DNA of 64,000 nt from Pseudopithomyces maydicus (lineage: Eukaryota > Ascomycota > Dothideomycetes > Pleosporales > Didymosphaeriaceae): contig JANTUC010000013.1 in assembly GCA_026873275.1 (NCBI GenBank), positions 806,001-870,000 of the forward strand, read 5' to 3'. The translations under genes and the position numbers were made by a program. Numbering within the stretch: position 1 is the first letter of the stretch; the number at the start of each line of letters is the position of its first letter. Of this stretch, positions 10,001 through 22,143 are shown in pieces. Under the pieces are notes generated by a model. The model searched no databases and was not told where the DNA came from. It saw only the letters and a program-made list of their open reading frames with translations.

Positions 10001-12429
10001 TCCAGGCAAAAAAACACCGAGTAAGGCAGACCGTCTATCTTGAATGATGATGGGGGCAGAAGTTGAATGAGTGACAGAAGATGAAGAGGAAGAAGAAGAA
10101 AAGAGGCAAAACTTGGAAGGGTGGGGTTGGCAGTGGACTACGGACTATTCAAAGTTCGGCCCCCGCGAGGCGGCAAGCAGGGGTGCACAGCCCTGTTCTC
10201 TTGTTGACCGATAATAGGCCGAATGCGTTGTATCGGATGCCTGGTGGCGGTTATCCGAAAGTACGGCCCAGGGATGCACCAATAAACATCACCGAAAGTA
10301 TAGTATGCCTCTGGGCGTGTGGGGCCTTGACAACATCCATGGACGGGGGAAAAACAAGTCTGGGAAATTATCTAACCTTATAAATGCGCTGTGCATAACA
10401 CACAAACCTTCCAAGACCATAGATCTTCATTAAAGCTGAAGTCTCTCAGGCTGACAAGTTCACTGTACCTACTGTATGTACCTACCACTTTGTAGGTGTT
10501 TCAAGTTGAGCAGCAAAGCAACGGGTATGCATAACGGCATAGCCGGTAATGTAAACGGGCGCCAAGAAGCCTCTTTTGGACCATGTGCATGAGATGCTGC
10601 AAAGGAGTCTCAAAGATTCTCTATACTTGGCAGTCTCCAATGGCGCGAAGTGGGTCCAGCTCAGATGAACCGATCTTCAGTGGCGCGATGTCCAGTTCCT
10701 CAGCCGGCGCGACCATGTGAGCGTGTTCCTCATTGGTGATGTCCAGTACACCCAATGTACAGTATCCCAGGCTCGGTAACCGGTATCTCCTCATCCGTTC
10801 CCACCCGGTTTCCAAGTCCGAGATCCTCATATGCCAGGTGTTGCAGCTGTGATGCGGATCCAGCTTGCGAGTCTTCTCGACGGTACATTGATTTCGCAAC
10901 ATGGAACCGCGGATGTTAAAGGAAAAGCGCCAAAAGATCCTCTAAACAGCTTGATATAAGCATTAGAGTGCTCCATTTCAGAAATAGTGTGCCTAGATTA
11001 TAAGCCTTGAAAGTGCAGTGCCTAGGAGCGGGTCTTCCGCCTGCACGGACATCAGTACAAGTCTAGTATATGAACCTATGCACAGACGTAGCTATGGCAA
11101 ATCCTCCGTCAACAGTTTGCTTTGCCGCAATGACATTCCGAGCTAGCCGTAATTCCATTAGCACTTCTACCATGAGGGATTGTACTTCAGCAAGACTGTG
11201 CACGCGCTCTTCTTGCCATCAATTATTCGGTATAATTGCCGCATGCACATCAAGTAGCACGCTGTTGCGTAATAGAAGGGCGAGTGAGCTCTGGATTAGT
11301 ATGGTATATGTCTACAAGACACAGCGTAGCGAGATTTGTTATAGATGCTATAAATCCACATCGCTTACTTCCACTCCACAGTTGTGGCGAGCTATCAACA
11401 CTTCATTATCGAGTTAATCAAGAATTCCGAAAGCAAAATACTCAGTAAAACTGGCGACATGGATACAAACCCAATCTTATCAACGTAGCAACAGATGTGC
11501 TTGAGATGATCTGTATTCAAGACTTATTAGTGTCTATGATGGAATGGTGTGGAAGGAGGAGGAAAGAGTATACAGGGGAATTCTTGAGAGACAACGGTCA
11601 CAATTCAGAATCAGCCTTGCATTTGGGACAGCACATGGCGCAGAGGGAGTTCTCAGCCCACTGCGGTATACCCGATTGGCTGCCTGGCAGGATGTAGCGC
11701 CACCACTACTTCTACGCGCCACTTCACTGTCGATCACGAATAGATTGGTTCACTTACCTATTAGAGCCAGCCGAGCGATGAAACCACCATAACCCTGCTG
11801 TACCTTGAATTTAATGTCCAGAGAGCAAGTACAACAACAGCGTGAGTCTATAACTGCCATTTACAAATTCCGCCATATAGGTTCTGATAGTCTGCAGACA
11901 TCACCATGATCTGGTAAGAGTAATTTCGACGATGATGGAACAGCTTGAACATGGGTGCATATGTGCAACTACAGAACTTCCCAAAGCTTGTGATCCTGCA
12001 GCGACCCCACCTTACCGGAAGGGTCTTCTAAATATATAACTTTCAAAACATCGTCTAAATGAAATGCATACTTGGACCCAACAGGGGGCCTTATTTCGGA
12101 CTACAGTACTCTGTCCATTTCTGTATCGGGAGATGTCAGGACTCTATTCCGGACTTAGACCCCACTTCCACATTCGAATTTCACCATTAAATCCGGTTTC
12201 GTCCTGGTTTTGGCGCTGTAGGAAGACACGCCTATAGTCTTGGCCGCCCCCTCAGAAATGGACCGTTGATGAGTGAGAATTCTTAATGGTTGAGGTGACT
12301 TGAGTGATCTTCAAGCTCAGCAGGAATGAATGATTTAAATGATATTCTAGTACTCAGCAGGTGACATACACAGCTCGTCACGATATATTCCCCTAACATC
12401 CTTAATCTTTACCCACCCGCGCCACCCAC
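10001..12429. other. 2.4-kb gene-poor intergenic region
   Basis: No recognised protein, RNA gene or repeat. A 93-codon minus-strand frame (10621-10902) is open but has no recognised domain. The first few hundred bases presumably hold the promoter of the membrane-protein gene. Moderate AT content and many stops suggest decayed sequence. Confidence 0.45.
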
Positions 12430-13673
12430 TCACACATACCCCTTCGCGCCCACCCCTTCCAACGCCTTCCCCACCCTCCACCCTACCACCCAACTCCCCA
12501 CTCCCCCAGCGTCCCCACAACACCACTCTTCACCACCCCACCAACATCCCAACCCCCGACCAAACACTGAACCATCACCACCACAGGCGCATGCACCAAA
12601 AACGCCGCATAGCTCCACCTCGCCACATCCACCCCTCTCACCACCCACTTCTTCCTCGCCCACCTTCCCTCCACAAAAACTCTCAACACCCAAACAGAAA
12701 TCACGAATCCCATCACTTCGTTGAAAAAGGCGTACCACACCGCCATGGAATTCCACCCCCCAAATATCATCATCGAACGCTCGTCCAGCGATTTACCCTT
12801 CTGGAAGAAAATTTGGTAGATCGCGAAGGTGTGCACGAGTAGTATCAAGACTAGGGTTGCGCAGCGCAGGGGGTCCAAATGAAGGGGAAGTCGTACCGAG
12901 AAGCGGGGAACGAGGCGGTGGAGTTCTGTCTGTAGATGAGATCTCGCGTAGATGCCTGTGACGTAGTACAATATGTATTGAGGGAGAAACCCGAATTGAA
13001 GGCCGAGCGGCGTGAAGGTGGTTCCGATGGGGTAGCTGGTGCGGAGCAGGAAAGCTGAAATTGCGGCGAGGCTGAGACCGGTGGAGATGGTGCGGAGGGA
13101 GAGGTGGGATGTTCGCGGGAGAGATGAAGTTTGGGTTTTATTTTGGGATCGGGAGTTCAGATGCGGAGTCGTTGGTGTGGATTTTGGGGTGTGAGGGTAG
13201 TAGGTAGCGACGTATATGGTGTCAAAGACGAGGAGAACGGCGCAGTACCAGACTGGCCCTCGGGCTCCTCTTGCGCTACATATTTTAGTTGTAGCTCGGG
13301 CTATGGCGGTCTTGAGGGATGCCTTGCTTTGAAATACTGCGATGATGCCTTCGTTTATACCGGGTCCGAGGAGGCTATATACGATGCATGGGACGCCTAG
13401 TCTTTTCCATTTCTCTTGGAGAAAGGTACTAGGGGTACGGGTCTCGCTTGCAACGGCGGAGAAGTACCCAGAGAGAAGGAAGAACATGGCCATGAAGAAA
13501 GTCTGGTTTACGACGTTGAAAGTGGCGGTGAAAATGGTAGAGAAGGTATCTGGAGGATTCGAGGGCTTATAAGGCCATGATCCGAGGCCACCATATGGGA
13601 TGGATGCATGGTGAAGAATGACCAGTACGGTCAGCGCAGTGCGAAGATTGTCAAGTTCGTGGGTGCGAGGCAT
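12430..13673 (-). CDS. Acyltransferase-3 (OafA-like) multi-pass membrane protein, frameshifted near the C-terminus
   Basis: Predicted integral-membrane acyltransferase that transfers acyl groups to a carbohydrate or small-molecule acceptor. It opens with the family signature ELDNLRTALTVLVILHHASI, with the catalytic-type His in the first helix. Then come FFMAMFFLLSGYFS and about ten hydrophobic helices, ending with YAAFLVHAPVVVMVQ. The main frame stops at 12483. The adjacent frame continues the last helix as SWVVGWRVGKALEGVGAKGYV to the stop at 12430, which resembles normal family C-termini. The frames join at the C5 run 12503-12507, where one base is missing, giving about 414 residues. The start is the first ATG (MPRTHELDNLR). 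No biosynthetic neighbours indicate the acceptor. Confidence 0.85.
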
Positions 13674-13877
13674 GATAGAAAGACAGAGGTGAACATAAAT
13701 GGATGTGGACGTGACATGATTTTATCGAGAAACATAAGCTCAAGTCATGGCCTTAATATTTACTGGCTGCCTAGAAAGTAGACTAGTTGTCATGGTTTAC
13801 GAGGGTCAGACGAAGCGCATGCGGACGACGCGATGTACCGAAAGGGTAAGCTACACGCGTAAGCCGCGTAGGGAGGC

Positions 13878-16684
13878 TCATGACGCACCCTTTGAGAAAT
13901 ACGTGTTCATCTCCAACAGCACACCCAAGCGGTCCATGCTATCTTCCTCCGCGGTTCCTTTCCCTTTCCCATACCCTTTCTTCCCCGTCAATTGCCTGCA
14001 CACATTCAAAAAGACTCTGATCTTCCCTTTCAGTTTGAGATACATTTCTTCGATACTCTCTTCCACTTTTGTATCAGGAGTCTGTTTCTTTGCGAACAGC
14101 AATATTAACTCAAAAATCTCTTCAATCAGTGCCATGACTTTGCGCTGGCGTCTGCGTAGCAAGAGCGAGAAGAGAATGCTATCGAGGCATTTTTCATGCG
14201 CTTCGCGAACTGCAGCAAGACCTTCCGTGACACGCGTTCCGAGTTCGTTAGCTGCATCTTCTTCGGCAAGACGCTTCTCAAGTGTAGATACGTAAGTCTG
14301 GAATACATCCCAATGTTCTGCAATGCCAGTCTGGAAAATGTACGTGGATAGAGCGGTAACAAAATGATGTGCTTCCGTTCTGAAGAGACGCGATTCCGAG
14401 TTGGGGTATTGGCGTGGCAGGTGCGCAACGACGAAGATCATACGTAAGAGCCGAAGAAGAAATCGGAAGATGTAGTCGTACTTCTCAAGCGCAATGGAAG
14501 TAATGACTAGATTTAGCGGACTTGGTGGCACGTACTGGAGACGCAAGAAATCGAGCGCATATAGCCCGTACGGATCCATGATCCTTTCCATTGCCGACTC
14601 GTCGAGCTGGCGAACAGCGAAGTTGAGCTGTCCTGGAAGTTCGTTATTTTCGCGACCTAGTGTTGGCGTGGCATTTTCTTTTGGGTAGACTGGTATAGCG
14701 TAGATGAGTGGTAGCTCTCGCTCAAGATTCCCATCAGCGCAAGTCGCAGTTCAGAACTGGCAGGTGGCCAGCTTTCGCGGGAACCCAGTTGAAGACCCAT
14801 GTGAACACCGCTTCTCATCTGACCTTTCTGTCTTTCAGCACTCTCGCGATCGGGGTCGAAAAGAGCAGACGCGAGAACGGAGGAAAATACACCATCACCG
14901 AAGAGATGATATTGCCGTTGAATCGCGAGATGCAAACGAAGTTGATGGGAGCGGAAAAACAGACGAAGTGTGGTGGCGTTGACCAGTTTCGCTTGCGCTA
15001 TCAGAAGAGGCCCAAATGAGAGCGTAGAGGTTATTGATAATGGTGGCGAGAAGGTGTTGAGCTCCTGAGAGTGAGATTCCGCATCAGATGCAAGCAACCG
15101 GTCTGTTAAGAGACTGAGTTCGTCCGGTAGACTGTTCAATGGCTGCACGGGTGAGCCATCAAAGACCTGCATAGATTCTTGAAAATATTTGTCAAAATCT
15201 GCAGCTTCGAGTATCTTTGGAGAAGTGTCCTTGGCTTTGGATGGCAAAGTTTCGACAGGCGGGGAACCGCGGGAAAATTCCAGTATCGCTTTTCGCAGGT
15301 CATTCTCGTATGTTTTTGCCTTGTTGGATATTGATTCGATATCCTGCCAGTCAAACTTCCACTCCAGGGGTGGTGGCTGTACAGCGAACTTCTGTAGCGA
15401 CGCTAGTGGATGCTCCGGGTGATGGTGTTTCAAGAATCGAAGACTGTTACCAGTATCGAATATGAGATTTCCATCCTCGGGACTAACAAACCTGGGCATT
15501 AGCTCTGGTTGGTAGATATAATCAACTGGACCTTGCTGCTCAGAAGGATCGCTGACGGCTACAAATCCACCACGATCGGAGAAAGGGACAGTTTCCTGGT
15601 TTAATGAAATGCCGATCCACTCGCTCAGAAGATCCATGCTCGGTTGTGCCACCTGGCGAAGTATCTGGCAAGATAACCTGCGGATAAAGATATCTCCCTC
15701 CTCCATCTCTAACAGGCGGTGATGGATCAAAGAAGACAACTGCTCGTTACTCGTGGCATGCTTAACGACATCCACCGTTCGTGAAACATGGGTTAGGACC
15801 TCTCTTGGCTTAGCAAAGAGCCGCTGAAGCTGAAGCAGCGATGTTATGCTGTTCGCATGACGGCCGAGGTGTTCCTCAAAAGTGGACAAAAGGCTAGCAA
15901 CAGCCGTGGCCAAGGCTACTCTGGCTGGAATGGAGTCTGCCGATGCGAAGGTGCGCTCCACGAATGAACGAAGGTAGAGGAAAGTGTTTCCGGTATGGAT
16001 AAACTGGTTGGTAACGCTCTGGGCAGTGCGAGGGCTGACACCTGAGGTCCTCCCATTCGATATGGCAGGCTCAAATGACCGAGATTTTACATTGAAAGAA
16101 AACAAAATGGACGAGCGTCCCAAGCCTAGGTTCCAAAGAGATTCCAGAAGCACATTGCCCTTCACAACGCGTCCGGCAGGTGTGGTGCTGTCATCCTGGG
16201 TGAGAGCAGCATCGAACATAGCTGGACCGGACTCTGTTAAGTAGGAGGTGTTTTGCTGGACATGTTGAGAATTTTCGAACAATTCCCAAGTAAAGAAAGT
16301 TACATCCTTGTTTGCTGGACCAAGATCCAAGGCAAGCTGCCATAGATCTTCGTCGTCTAGCGCTGGTGGTGGGGTTTCAAGCGAGATGGACGACTCATCC
16401 AAGCTGTCGAGCTCAGGAAGGGGCCCAAACTCAAACAAATCGATATCAGGCAGACGTAGCTCCTGGTCTAGGGGTCTCTTGGGTGCATATGGGTGGTCGA
16501 GCTTTATGGCGGGGACTAAACACGGTCAACAAGGCTCAACGCGTTGACGCGACAGAGAATCACCATCTAGCTGTATGGGCGCAAACAGCGACGACTCGTA
16601 GGCCGCAGGGTCCTCGAACAGGGACGAAGACTTCCAAAGGCGATCCGTCGCAAAGGCATGGTCAGCTGGCCCATCATAGTCCAT
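13878..16684 (-). CDS. Gamma-tubulin complex component (Spc97/Spc98 family, GCP5/6-like), frameshifted
   Basis: Structural subunit of the microtubule-nucleating gamma-tubulin ring complex at the spindle pole body. Exon 1 is 16564-16684 and exon 2 is 13878-16515, with a 48-nt intron. GCP features include the N-terminal grip-like region, MEEGDIFIRRLSCQILRQVAQP, and LINATTLRLFFR-like and ALDFLRLQYVPPSPLNLVIT segments. The C-terminal grip domain contains EKYDYIFRFLLRLLRMIFVV. The frame changes between about 14640 and 14740, where A4 runs lie near the apparent stop, and again one base is missing. With that base the spliced length is a multiple of three (about 919 residues). Alternative ATGs lie at 16705 and 16792. 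GCP4/5/6 assignment within the family is uncertain. The start lies 164 bp from that of Eaf7, on the opposite strand. Confidence 0.82.
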
Positions 16685-16848
16685 TGCGTGGGGAGCATTG
16701 CACATTAAAAGAGTGAGGGCGTGGGAGGGGCCTCGGCATGACGCCGACCGGAGCACGGAACTTTCAGCGCTGCTGCAACACGACGCGTCCACGAAACATC
16801 ACACGGACGGCGAGTTCACCCACGCCGCCCCATCGCATTTGCTTCGCG
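16685..16848. promoter_or_regulatory. Compact bidirectional promoter between the gamma-tubulin complex gene and EAF7
   Basis: The two genes are divergent, with start codons 164 bp apart, so both promoters must lie here or overlap the leaders. No specific site was identified. Confidence 0.55.
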
Positions 16849-17740
16849 ATGCCGCCGCGCAAGAAGGCCAAGGCGAGCGCCGCCTCCACGCCGCTCGCCG
16901 ATGCGCAGCCCAAGACGCCGCAGGACTCGGGCCCAACCACCGACGAGGAGCTGCTCAACGATGCGTGGTCCGACGAGCAGGAGACGCAGCTGTTCAAGAG
17001 CATGATGAAGTGGAAGCCGACGGGTACTGATCCCCTGGATCTACATAGTTTCCATCTGCTAACCCACGGGCAGGCATGCACAAGCACTTCCGCATGATCC
17101 TCATCCACGCCGACCTGCGCTCCCACGGCTTTGCGACCGACGACGCCCCGCACACGCGCATCCCCGCCATCTGGACCAAGGTATCCTCTTTCTACGACCT
17201 GCACGCCCTGGACGAGCGCGAAGATGCGTACCAATTCAGCGACGAGCCCGCCCCCCACGACCCCGACGAAGCCTGGTCCATCCCCGACTTCGAGCTGCCT
17301 GAGGACGACTTTGGCGAATTGATATGGCAACGGCGCTTCCACGGGCCCGAGTCCGAAGCATCGTCCTCGCCGCCTACTGTTCCCTTCCAGGATGAGGAGC
17401 TGCCCTTTGTGCCGGACATGGGCATGCTGAAGGACCTGCCCGACGGCATCAGGTCGCAGCAAGCAGAGAGCGCTGCCGAAGCGACGCCCACGCCCAAAAG
17501 GGGAAGAACACGCGCGCCAGCAGAGGGGTCGCCAAGAACGGGAAGGCAGCCAGAGGACAGGCTGCGAAAAATAGTAAGGCCCAGTCGGCAGTCTCCGATT
17601 CCACAGAGGGAGAGGACGAAGATGATGACGAGGAAGAATCTAGTGAAGCGTCCGAAGAAGACACGGCTCCTAGCACCCGTCGGACGAACAGGACCAAGGG
17701 AAAAGCACAGCCGCCTCCGAAGCGAACCCGGAAACGATGA
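16849..17740 (+). CDS. EAF7: NuA4 histone acetyltransferase subunit Eaf7 (MRGBP/CT20 family), frameshifted
   Basis: Nuclear subunit of the NuA4 acetyltransferase, acting with Eaf3 in transcription. Exon 1 is 16849-17023 and exon 2 starts at 17074 after a 50-nt intron with a CTAAC branch site. The conserved CT20 core reads WSDEQETQLFKSMMKWKPTG, then HKHFRMILIHADLRSHG, then IPAIWTKVSSFYDLHALDERED. After PTPK (about 17495) the frame must shift by one missing base, near AAAAGGGG at 17496-17503. It then enters the expected basic/acidic tail (GQAAKNSKAQSAVSD, EDEDDDEEESSEAS, PPPKRTRKR) ending at 17740. The total is 280 residues. The unshifted frame would run on to 17882 with non-conserved sequence. 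Confidence 0.87.
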
Positions 17741-19152
17741 GCGGACTTCGCATCCGTGGTTGGGGCGGTTATGGGATGAGTGCCTCGAGATGAATCGGGC
17801 TTCAGGACTTGGACTACACATGGATAGCCATGAAGCGGACGTGTTTGCGCTACTGAGGCCTCTGCCTATCTATCGACGATAATGGTCCGCATTCGTCTCC
17901 ATTCAGAAACATACCCCTCCCAGTACGACCCCAGGACACGTCACTCCTCACTGTTGTCCGCCCTGCTTCACGGAAAGCAACCATTGGCTGGTAAATCTGT
18001 TCCCATATAACATGTACCCCAGCAGAAAAGCTCGTGTATCTGTTCCACCCATTCAAACTTGAGCCAGCTTGTCTACATAGCCAGCTCAATCTCGGAACTC
18101 ATGCACGAAAGAGATACATGCTTTGATCGGTGTAGGGCTCCAGTTACCATGGGATTCGTGGCTGTATGACGTGGAAGCGTGGTTCTTTTGCCATGGACAC
18201 TCGTGTGCTACGGCGTCTTGATTCGATGCCACGCTATTGCCCTCCGAAATATCATGGGCGAGTAGGGTTCTCCTCATTTGAAAGTCTGCAAAGTTGCAAA
18301 CGAAGGAGCTTGCGAAGACGCTCAAGGCAGGGAGGCAATGTATGTAAAAAGCCGGGTAGGGAATCAAAAGAGCAATGAAGGTAGCTGTATTTACTGGACC
18401 AAGGGTGGAGCAGACAAGTACCCGTTTGGACAGGACAGGACAAATGTATCTCTGTCCAAGAAATACCGACCGATTCTTCACGTATCTATTTTCTCATCGG
18501 CCATATATGCTCATTGTACAAGAGGAAGAACCCTCTTTGTCCATGACAAACAGCTTCTACGTTTACCCGCCGATCAACACTGCTTTGCCGCTCCTCTCCG
18601 TGATGCACAAATCATGATCGTCATACGCTCATATGTATATGTATATCTACCACCTATCCTACGCCTATCGTGCCAAGAGCCGAATGGATGCATCGCGGCA
18701 AGCCCAACCCCCATGCATGCATGCAATCGTATTCGTAAATCCTCATCGCTCTCACTCATCCCATGCGTCTGAAACCGCTCCAAGAAATGCTTCATAGTAA
18801 TAAGAAATGCTGGAAGGGGTATCAAATTCCGGCCCAACTCAACAAAAGAACGGAAGAGGGAGAGGGAGATGGCCATGCGCGGAAAATCGCGTACGACAAA
18901 AAAAAATATATCGTGAAGAAGGAGAGAAGAAAAAAATGTAGAAACGAGAAACGAGATCCATGAGTCGTGCACGAGTTTCCCATGCTGAGACAAATAAAAA
19001 CGGATGATCTGTTCTGATCCATTCCGCGGTCCCGATATCCTCCGCTGTCACCTGCGAAAGGTGCACACTGTATTGTTTCGCGGTCCCGGATGGCGACGCT
19101 GCCGAAAGTTTCGCCGCGCCGTGCTTCGCAAACGGTTTGACGACGCTCCCAC
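17741..19152. other. Convergent intergenic region
   Basis: Lies between the 3' ends of EAF7 and the pseudokinase gene, so mainly 3' flanks. Short frames on both strands show no domains. Purine-rich A runs near 18890-18940 are the only notable composition. Confidence 0.5.
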
Positions 19153-21147
19153 TCACCACGCGCCAGCCTGTTCGAAACGTCGCGGCTGCTGCTGCTGGAA
19201 ATAGCCGTCGAACACGCTCAGCTCCGGTTTCTGCGCCGCGCCGCTGCTATTCGGGTACCTGGCACTTGGGAGGGGACCCCCGCTGACGACGGCATGCCCG
19301 TTAGCCAGGCCCAGCGAAACTCCCACTTGCCCGCTGTAGCCGCCTCCGTCCAAGCTCCTCCTACGGACACCTATGCTCCTACCAGATCCGTAGTTGTTGA
19401 CGATGGTCGCGATCTTGACGCGCTCTTTGTACTTGGGCTTGATCATCTCTTCGATGATCTGGAGCCACTCGGCTTCCGCCCGGAGCTGGCGCACCTTGCG
19501 GCCCGACCCGATGACGCCGTTGCGCTGGCCCGAGTTCGTCATGGCCTGCAGGCGGTTCCGCCAGGAAATGACGCGGTCCATGTTGTTGTGGAAGGACGCG
19601 TCCTGGGAAGCGCCTTCCCTGTATTGCGCGAAATGGGAAAGCGAGTGTCCCTGGGCCGCGGTGATCATGGTCAAGAAAACGCATCCTAGGGAGAAGACAT
19701 CCGAGTACCGCTTACCCCGCGAAAGCAGCGTCTCTGGTGCAGCGTAAATGTATGATTGGTCTTGGAAATAGGTCTGGACTTGGTCCAATCGATCAGGGCC
19801 GGGGACCGTGGGACTGTAGGTGTCGCTGCTTGAACCGATGCCGAACGGAGCAAAGTAAATTCGGGAGCCCTCGATGAGAATCTTCCTTGGTCTGATGCTG
19901 CGATGACAGATGGACTGGGAATGAAGATACTCCAATGCATGGGATAGATCGTACATCCAATCGACGAGTAGTTTGGCACGGCCTGAATCTGCTCCATGTA
20001 CACTGAGATAATCGTCTAGCGTCTGCTGCATCCGGGTAGTCAGTATTCCTACATGGCTAGGCTGAGAGTACGAGCCAAGTAACTTTGCAATGTTCTTATG
20101 ATCGTATGTCTTAAACTTGTTGATCTGTTCCAGCAAGGTCGTCTTCTGGTTCGGTCGCGTGATGACGAATCGCTTTCGGACAAGAACCTGATCATCACTA
20201 TTACCCAGCATTCGAACGCGGTCGACGATCTTTTCAGACCCTCTCGAGGTTCGAACGAGGTTGATGTGCTGCAGGGGCACTGTCTCACGAGTTCCAAAGT
20301 CTACGTGGGTACCAGTCAAGGGCAGCTCCTTTGCGGTTGCCCTCCACTGCTCATCAACAATGCGCTGAGGGTCCGAGACAATGCCCTGCAGACGGTCCTC
20401 GGGGAAAGGCAGGCTCTCGTCTCTGAGGTCAAAGAAGGCAGCCTGGCGCCAGGATGCTACATCGTCGCACACGAATAGGAGGATGGCAAGCTTTGGGTTC
20501 GATATGGTCCATTGCCATACCTTGCGAAGCATGGTTCTTTCTGCAAAGTGCTTACTCGAGAGCTCGTAGAACCAGCCAGAAAGGGACTGCCCCTGTCCCG
20601 ACACCGATGTGGTGTTGATGAATCCGTTCACCAAAGGAGAAAAGGGGATCAATGGCTGTCGATAGGGGTTTGGTGATCCGGGAAAGTTGGACACGGGAGA
20701 GCTGGGATAATCGCCACCTCTGAAGTTCTCGCCGGGGGGAGGTGGCGGGGACATGGGCACGAATCCTGCAACGGGGTTTATTGGTCTCAGCGGTTGAGGG
20801 GCGATGGGTGTAGGTGTCGTTGCGCGACTGGTGTGCTGAGGGGTACGGTTTGGGCTGTCCTTTGGGGGGCTGGCAGACTGATTCGAGTAGGATGAATTTG
20901 ATTGATCCGAATAGGTGGAGCTGGGGCTATTCATGACATACGACCATGGGTTTTTGGTGTTCGCGTTGGTGGGAGTCGCGCTACGACTGGCACAAGAGGA
21001 GACGGAAGAGGCCGTGGGGGAGGAGGGGCCCCGTGGGTACCAACTGGGCTCATCGTGTAGATTCACCATAGATATGGTATGTTGTAGTGAGGGTTTGGCA
21101 TAATCAGACGCGGGTGTCCGCCAGGGAGAGTTTGGGTTGTGCTGCAT
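19153..21147 (-). CDS. Predicted protein pseudokinase with long disordered N-terminus
   Basis: 664 residues in one uninterrupted exon. Residues 1-180 or so are Ser/Pro/Thr-rich and disordered. A conserved segment follows (SLSGWFYELSSKHFAERTMLRKVWQWTISNPKLAIL), then a kinase-like domain from about 300 to 590. It retains a helix-C-like LLEQINKFKTYDHKNIAKLLG, YAAPETLLSRG (APE) and DVFSLGCVFL. Key catalytic residues are replaced: the HRD motif reads HRSIRPRKIL (Asp and Asn lost), and the DFG motif reads APFG (Asp lost). The fold therefore looks kept without phosphotransfer, suggesting a scaffold or allosteric role. The ATG at 21147 is the first true ATG of the frame. The binding partner is unknown. 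Confidence 0.88.
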   Translation of the reverse strand: MQHNPNSPWRTPASDYAKPSLQHTISMVNLHDEPSWYPRGPSSPTASSVSSCASRSATPTNANTKNPWSYVMNSPSSTYSDQSNSSYSNQSASPPKDSPNRTPQHTSRATTPTPIAPQPLRPINPVAGFVPMSPPPPPGENFRGGDYPSSPVSNFPGSPNPYRQPLIPFSPLVNGFINTTSVSGQGQSLSGWFYELSSKHFAERTMLRKVWQWTISNPKLAILLFVCDDVASWRQAAFFDLRDESLPFPEDRLQGIVSDPQRIVDEQWRATAKELPLTGTHVDFGTRETVPLQHINLVRTSRGSEKIVDRVRMLGNSDDQVLVRKRFVITRPNQKTTLLEQINKFKTYDHKNIAKLLGSYSQPSHVGILTTRMQQTLDDYLSVHGADSGRAKLLVDWMYDLSHALEYLHSQSICHRSIRPRKILIEGSRIYFAPFGIGSSSDTYSPTVPGPDRLDQVQTYFQDQSYIYAAPETLLSRGKRYSDVFSLGCVFLTMITAAQGHSLSHFAQYREGASQDASFHNNMDRVISWRNRLQAMTNSGQRNGVIGSGRKVRQLRAEAEWLQIIEEMIKPKYKERVKIATIVNNYGSGRSIGVRRRSLDGGGYSGQVGVSLGLANGHAVVSGGPLPSARYPNSSGAAQKPELSVFDGYFQQQQPRRFEQAGAW

Positions 21148-21975
21148 CGCTGCCAAATGGAGTCGTCAGGGGAGTTTGCACTGATCAATGAGCGTCTCTT
21201 GGGATGGCGCAACGGCGTGGGCGTGCAGATGCTGGTGGGCGCGGGGTGCTTATTGGTGGTGTAGGGCAGTCAGAGGCCCACGCTGTTCAGAAAGAAGAAA
21301 AACTGCATATCATCGAAAGAGGGGGAGCGTGGGAGGCAAATGTGAGGGCAGGTAGCACCCGACAGCTCAGCGCCGATAGATGTATGTACCGGGCGCGAGA
21401 CGTCGAGGGACGGAGTGCGTCCAGAGCTGGCTGGGCACGAGCAGACTATGTCCAGAAAGCACTGCAAGGCTTTCTGATGTGCTGGCAATTAGCTGGCTGC
21501 ATTCGGGACCGCATTAGTAGAGGTTTACAATATATGCCCTGAAATGTGGGTGTTGGGCGAATGCGATGGGCTAGTGTATGCATGCAACGTGTCGCTCTAA
21601 GAGTCGCCTCGTGCTCACGACGTCAATCCTTCTGCATAGGTTCGCAGCCCGCCGCGGTCAGCAGTGGTCGTGTGGTGCCAGATCATCGCGGCATCTGACG
21701 AGCGCGCCGTCCCGCGGCGAGTTGCGGGCGGCTGCTGGGGCTTGGAGGAGGGACGGGGACGATAAAGGACGATGACGGTGCCTGCACGAAGCAGCGAGGC
21801 GCGCGCGCACTGTACAAGGCGATGCTGTGCGTCAGGTTGCTGGCGACACCGCCGGCAAGGAACAACTTGGCACCGGGGACCTGGCAGCGGCACACTCGGA
21901 CGACTGGGCCGGGGTGTGGTCGGTAGCAGGCGCCGGGGAATATGTATTGGGTCGGGCCTCGAGATCTGGGAGTTG

Positions 21976-22003
21976 TGCAGGGCAGGGCAGGGCAGGGCAG
22001 GGC
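21976..22003 (+). repeat. GGCAG pentanucleotide microsatellite
   Basis: About five tandem GGCAG units followed by GGCGG. Intergenic. Confidence 0.85.
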
Positions 22004-22103
22004 GGTATGTACAAAGTAGGTAGATGGTTGCTGTACGCACTTGATGTAGGACTGACTGACTACTACCCATCCAGTGTGCAGGTGCACGGCGAGACGCCGC
22101 CTC

Positions 22104-22143
22104 GCACCCACATCCGCACCCACACCCACACCCACACCCACTT
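22104..22143 (+). repeat. CCCACA-type hexanucleotide microsatellite
   Basis: Imperfect tandem CACCCA units in the intergenic region. No associated feature recognised. Confidence 0.8.

Noticed and set aside
10621..10902. 93-codon minus-strand ORF
   Set aside because: No recognised motif and no supporting splice structure; kept only as part of the intergenic note.
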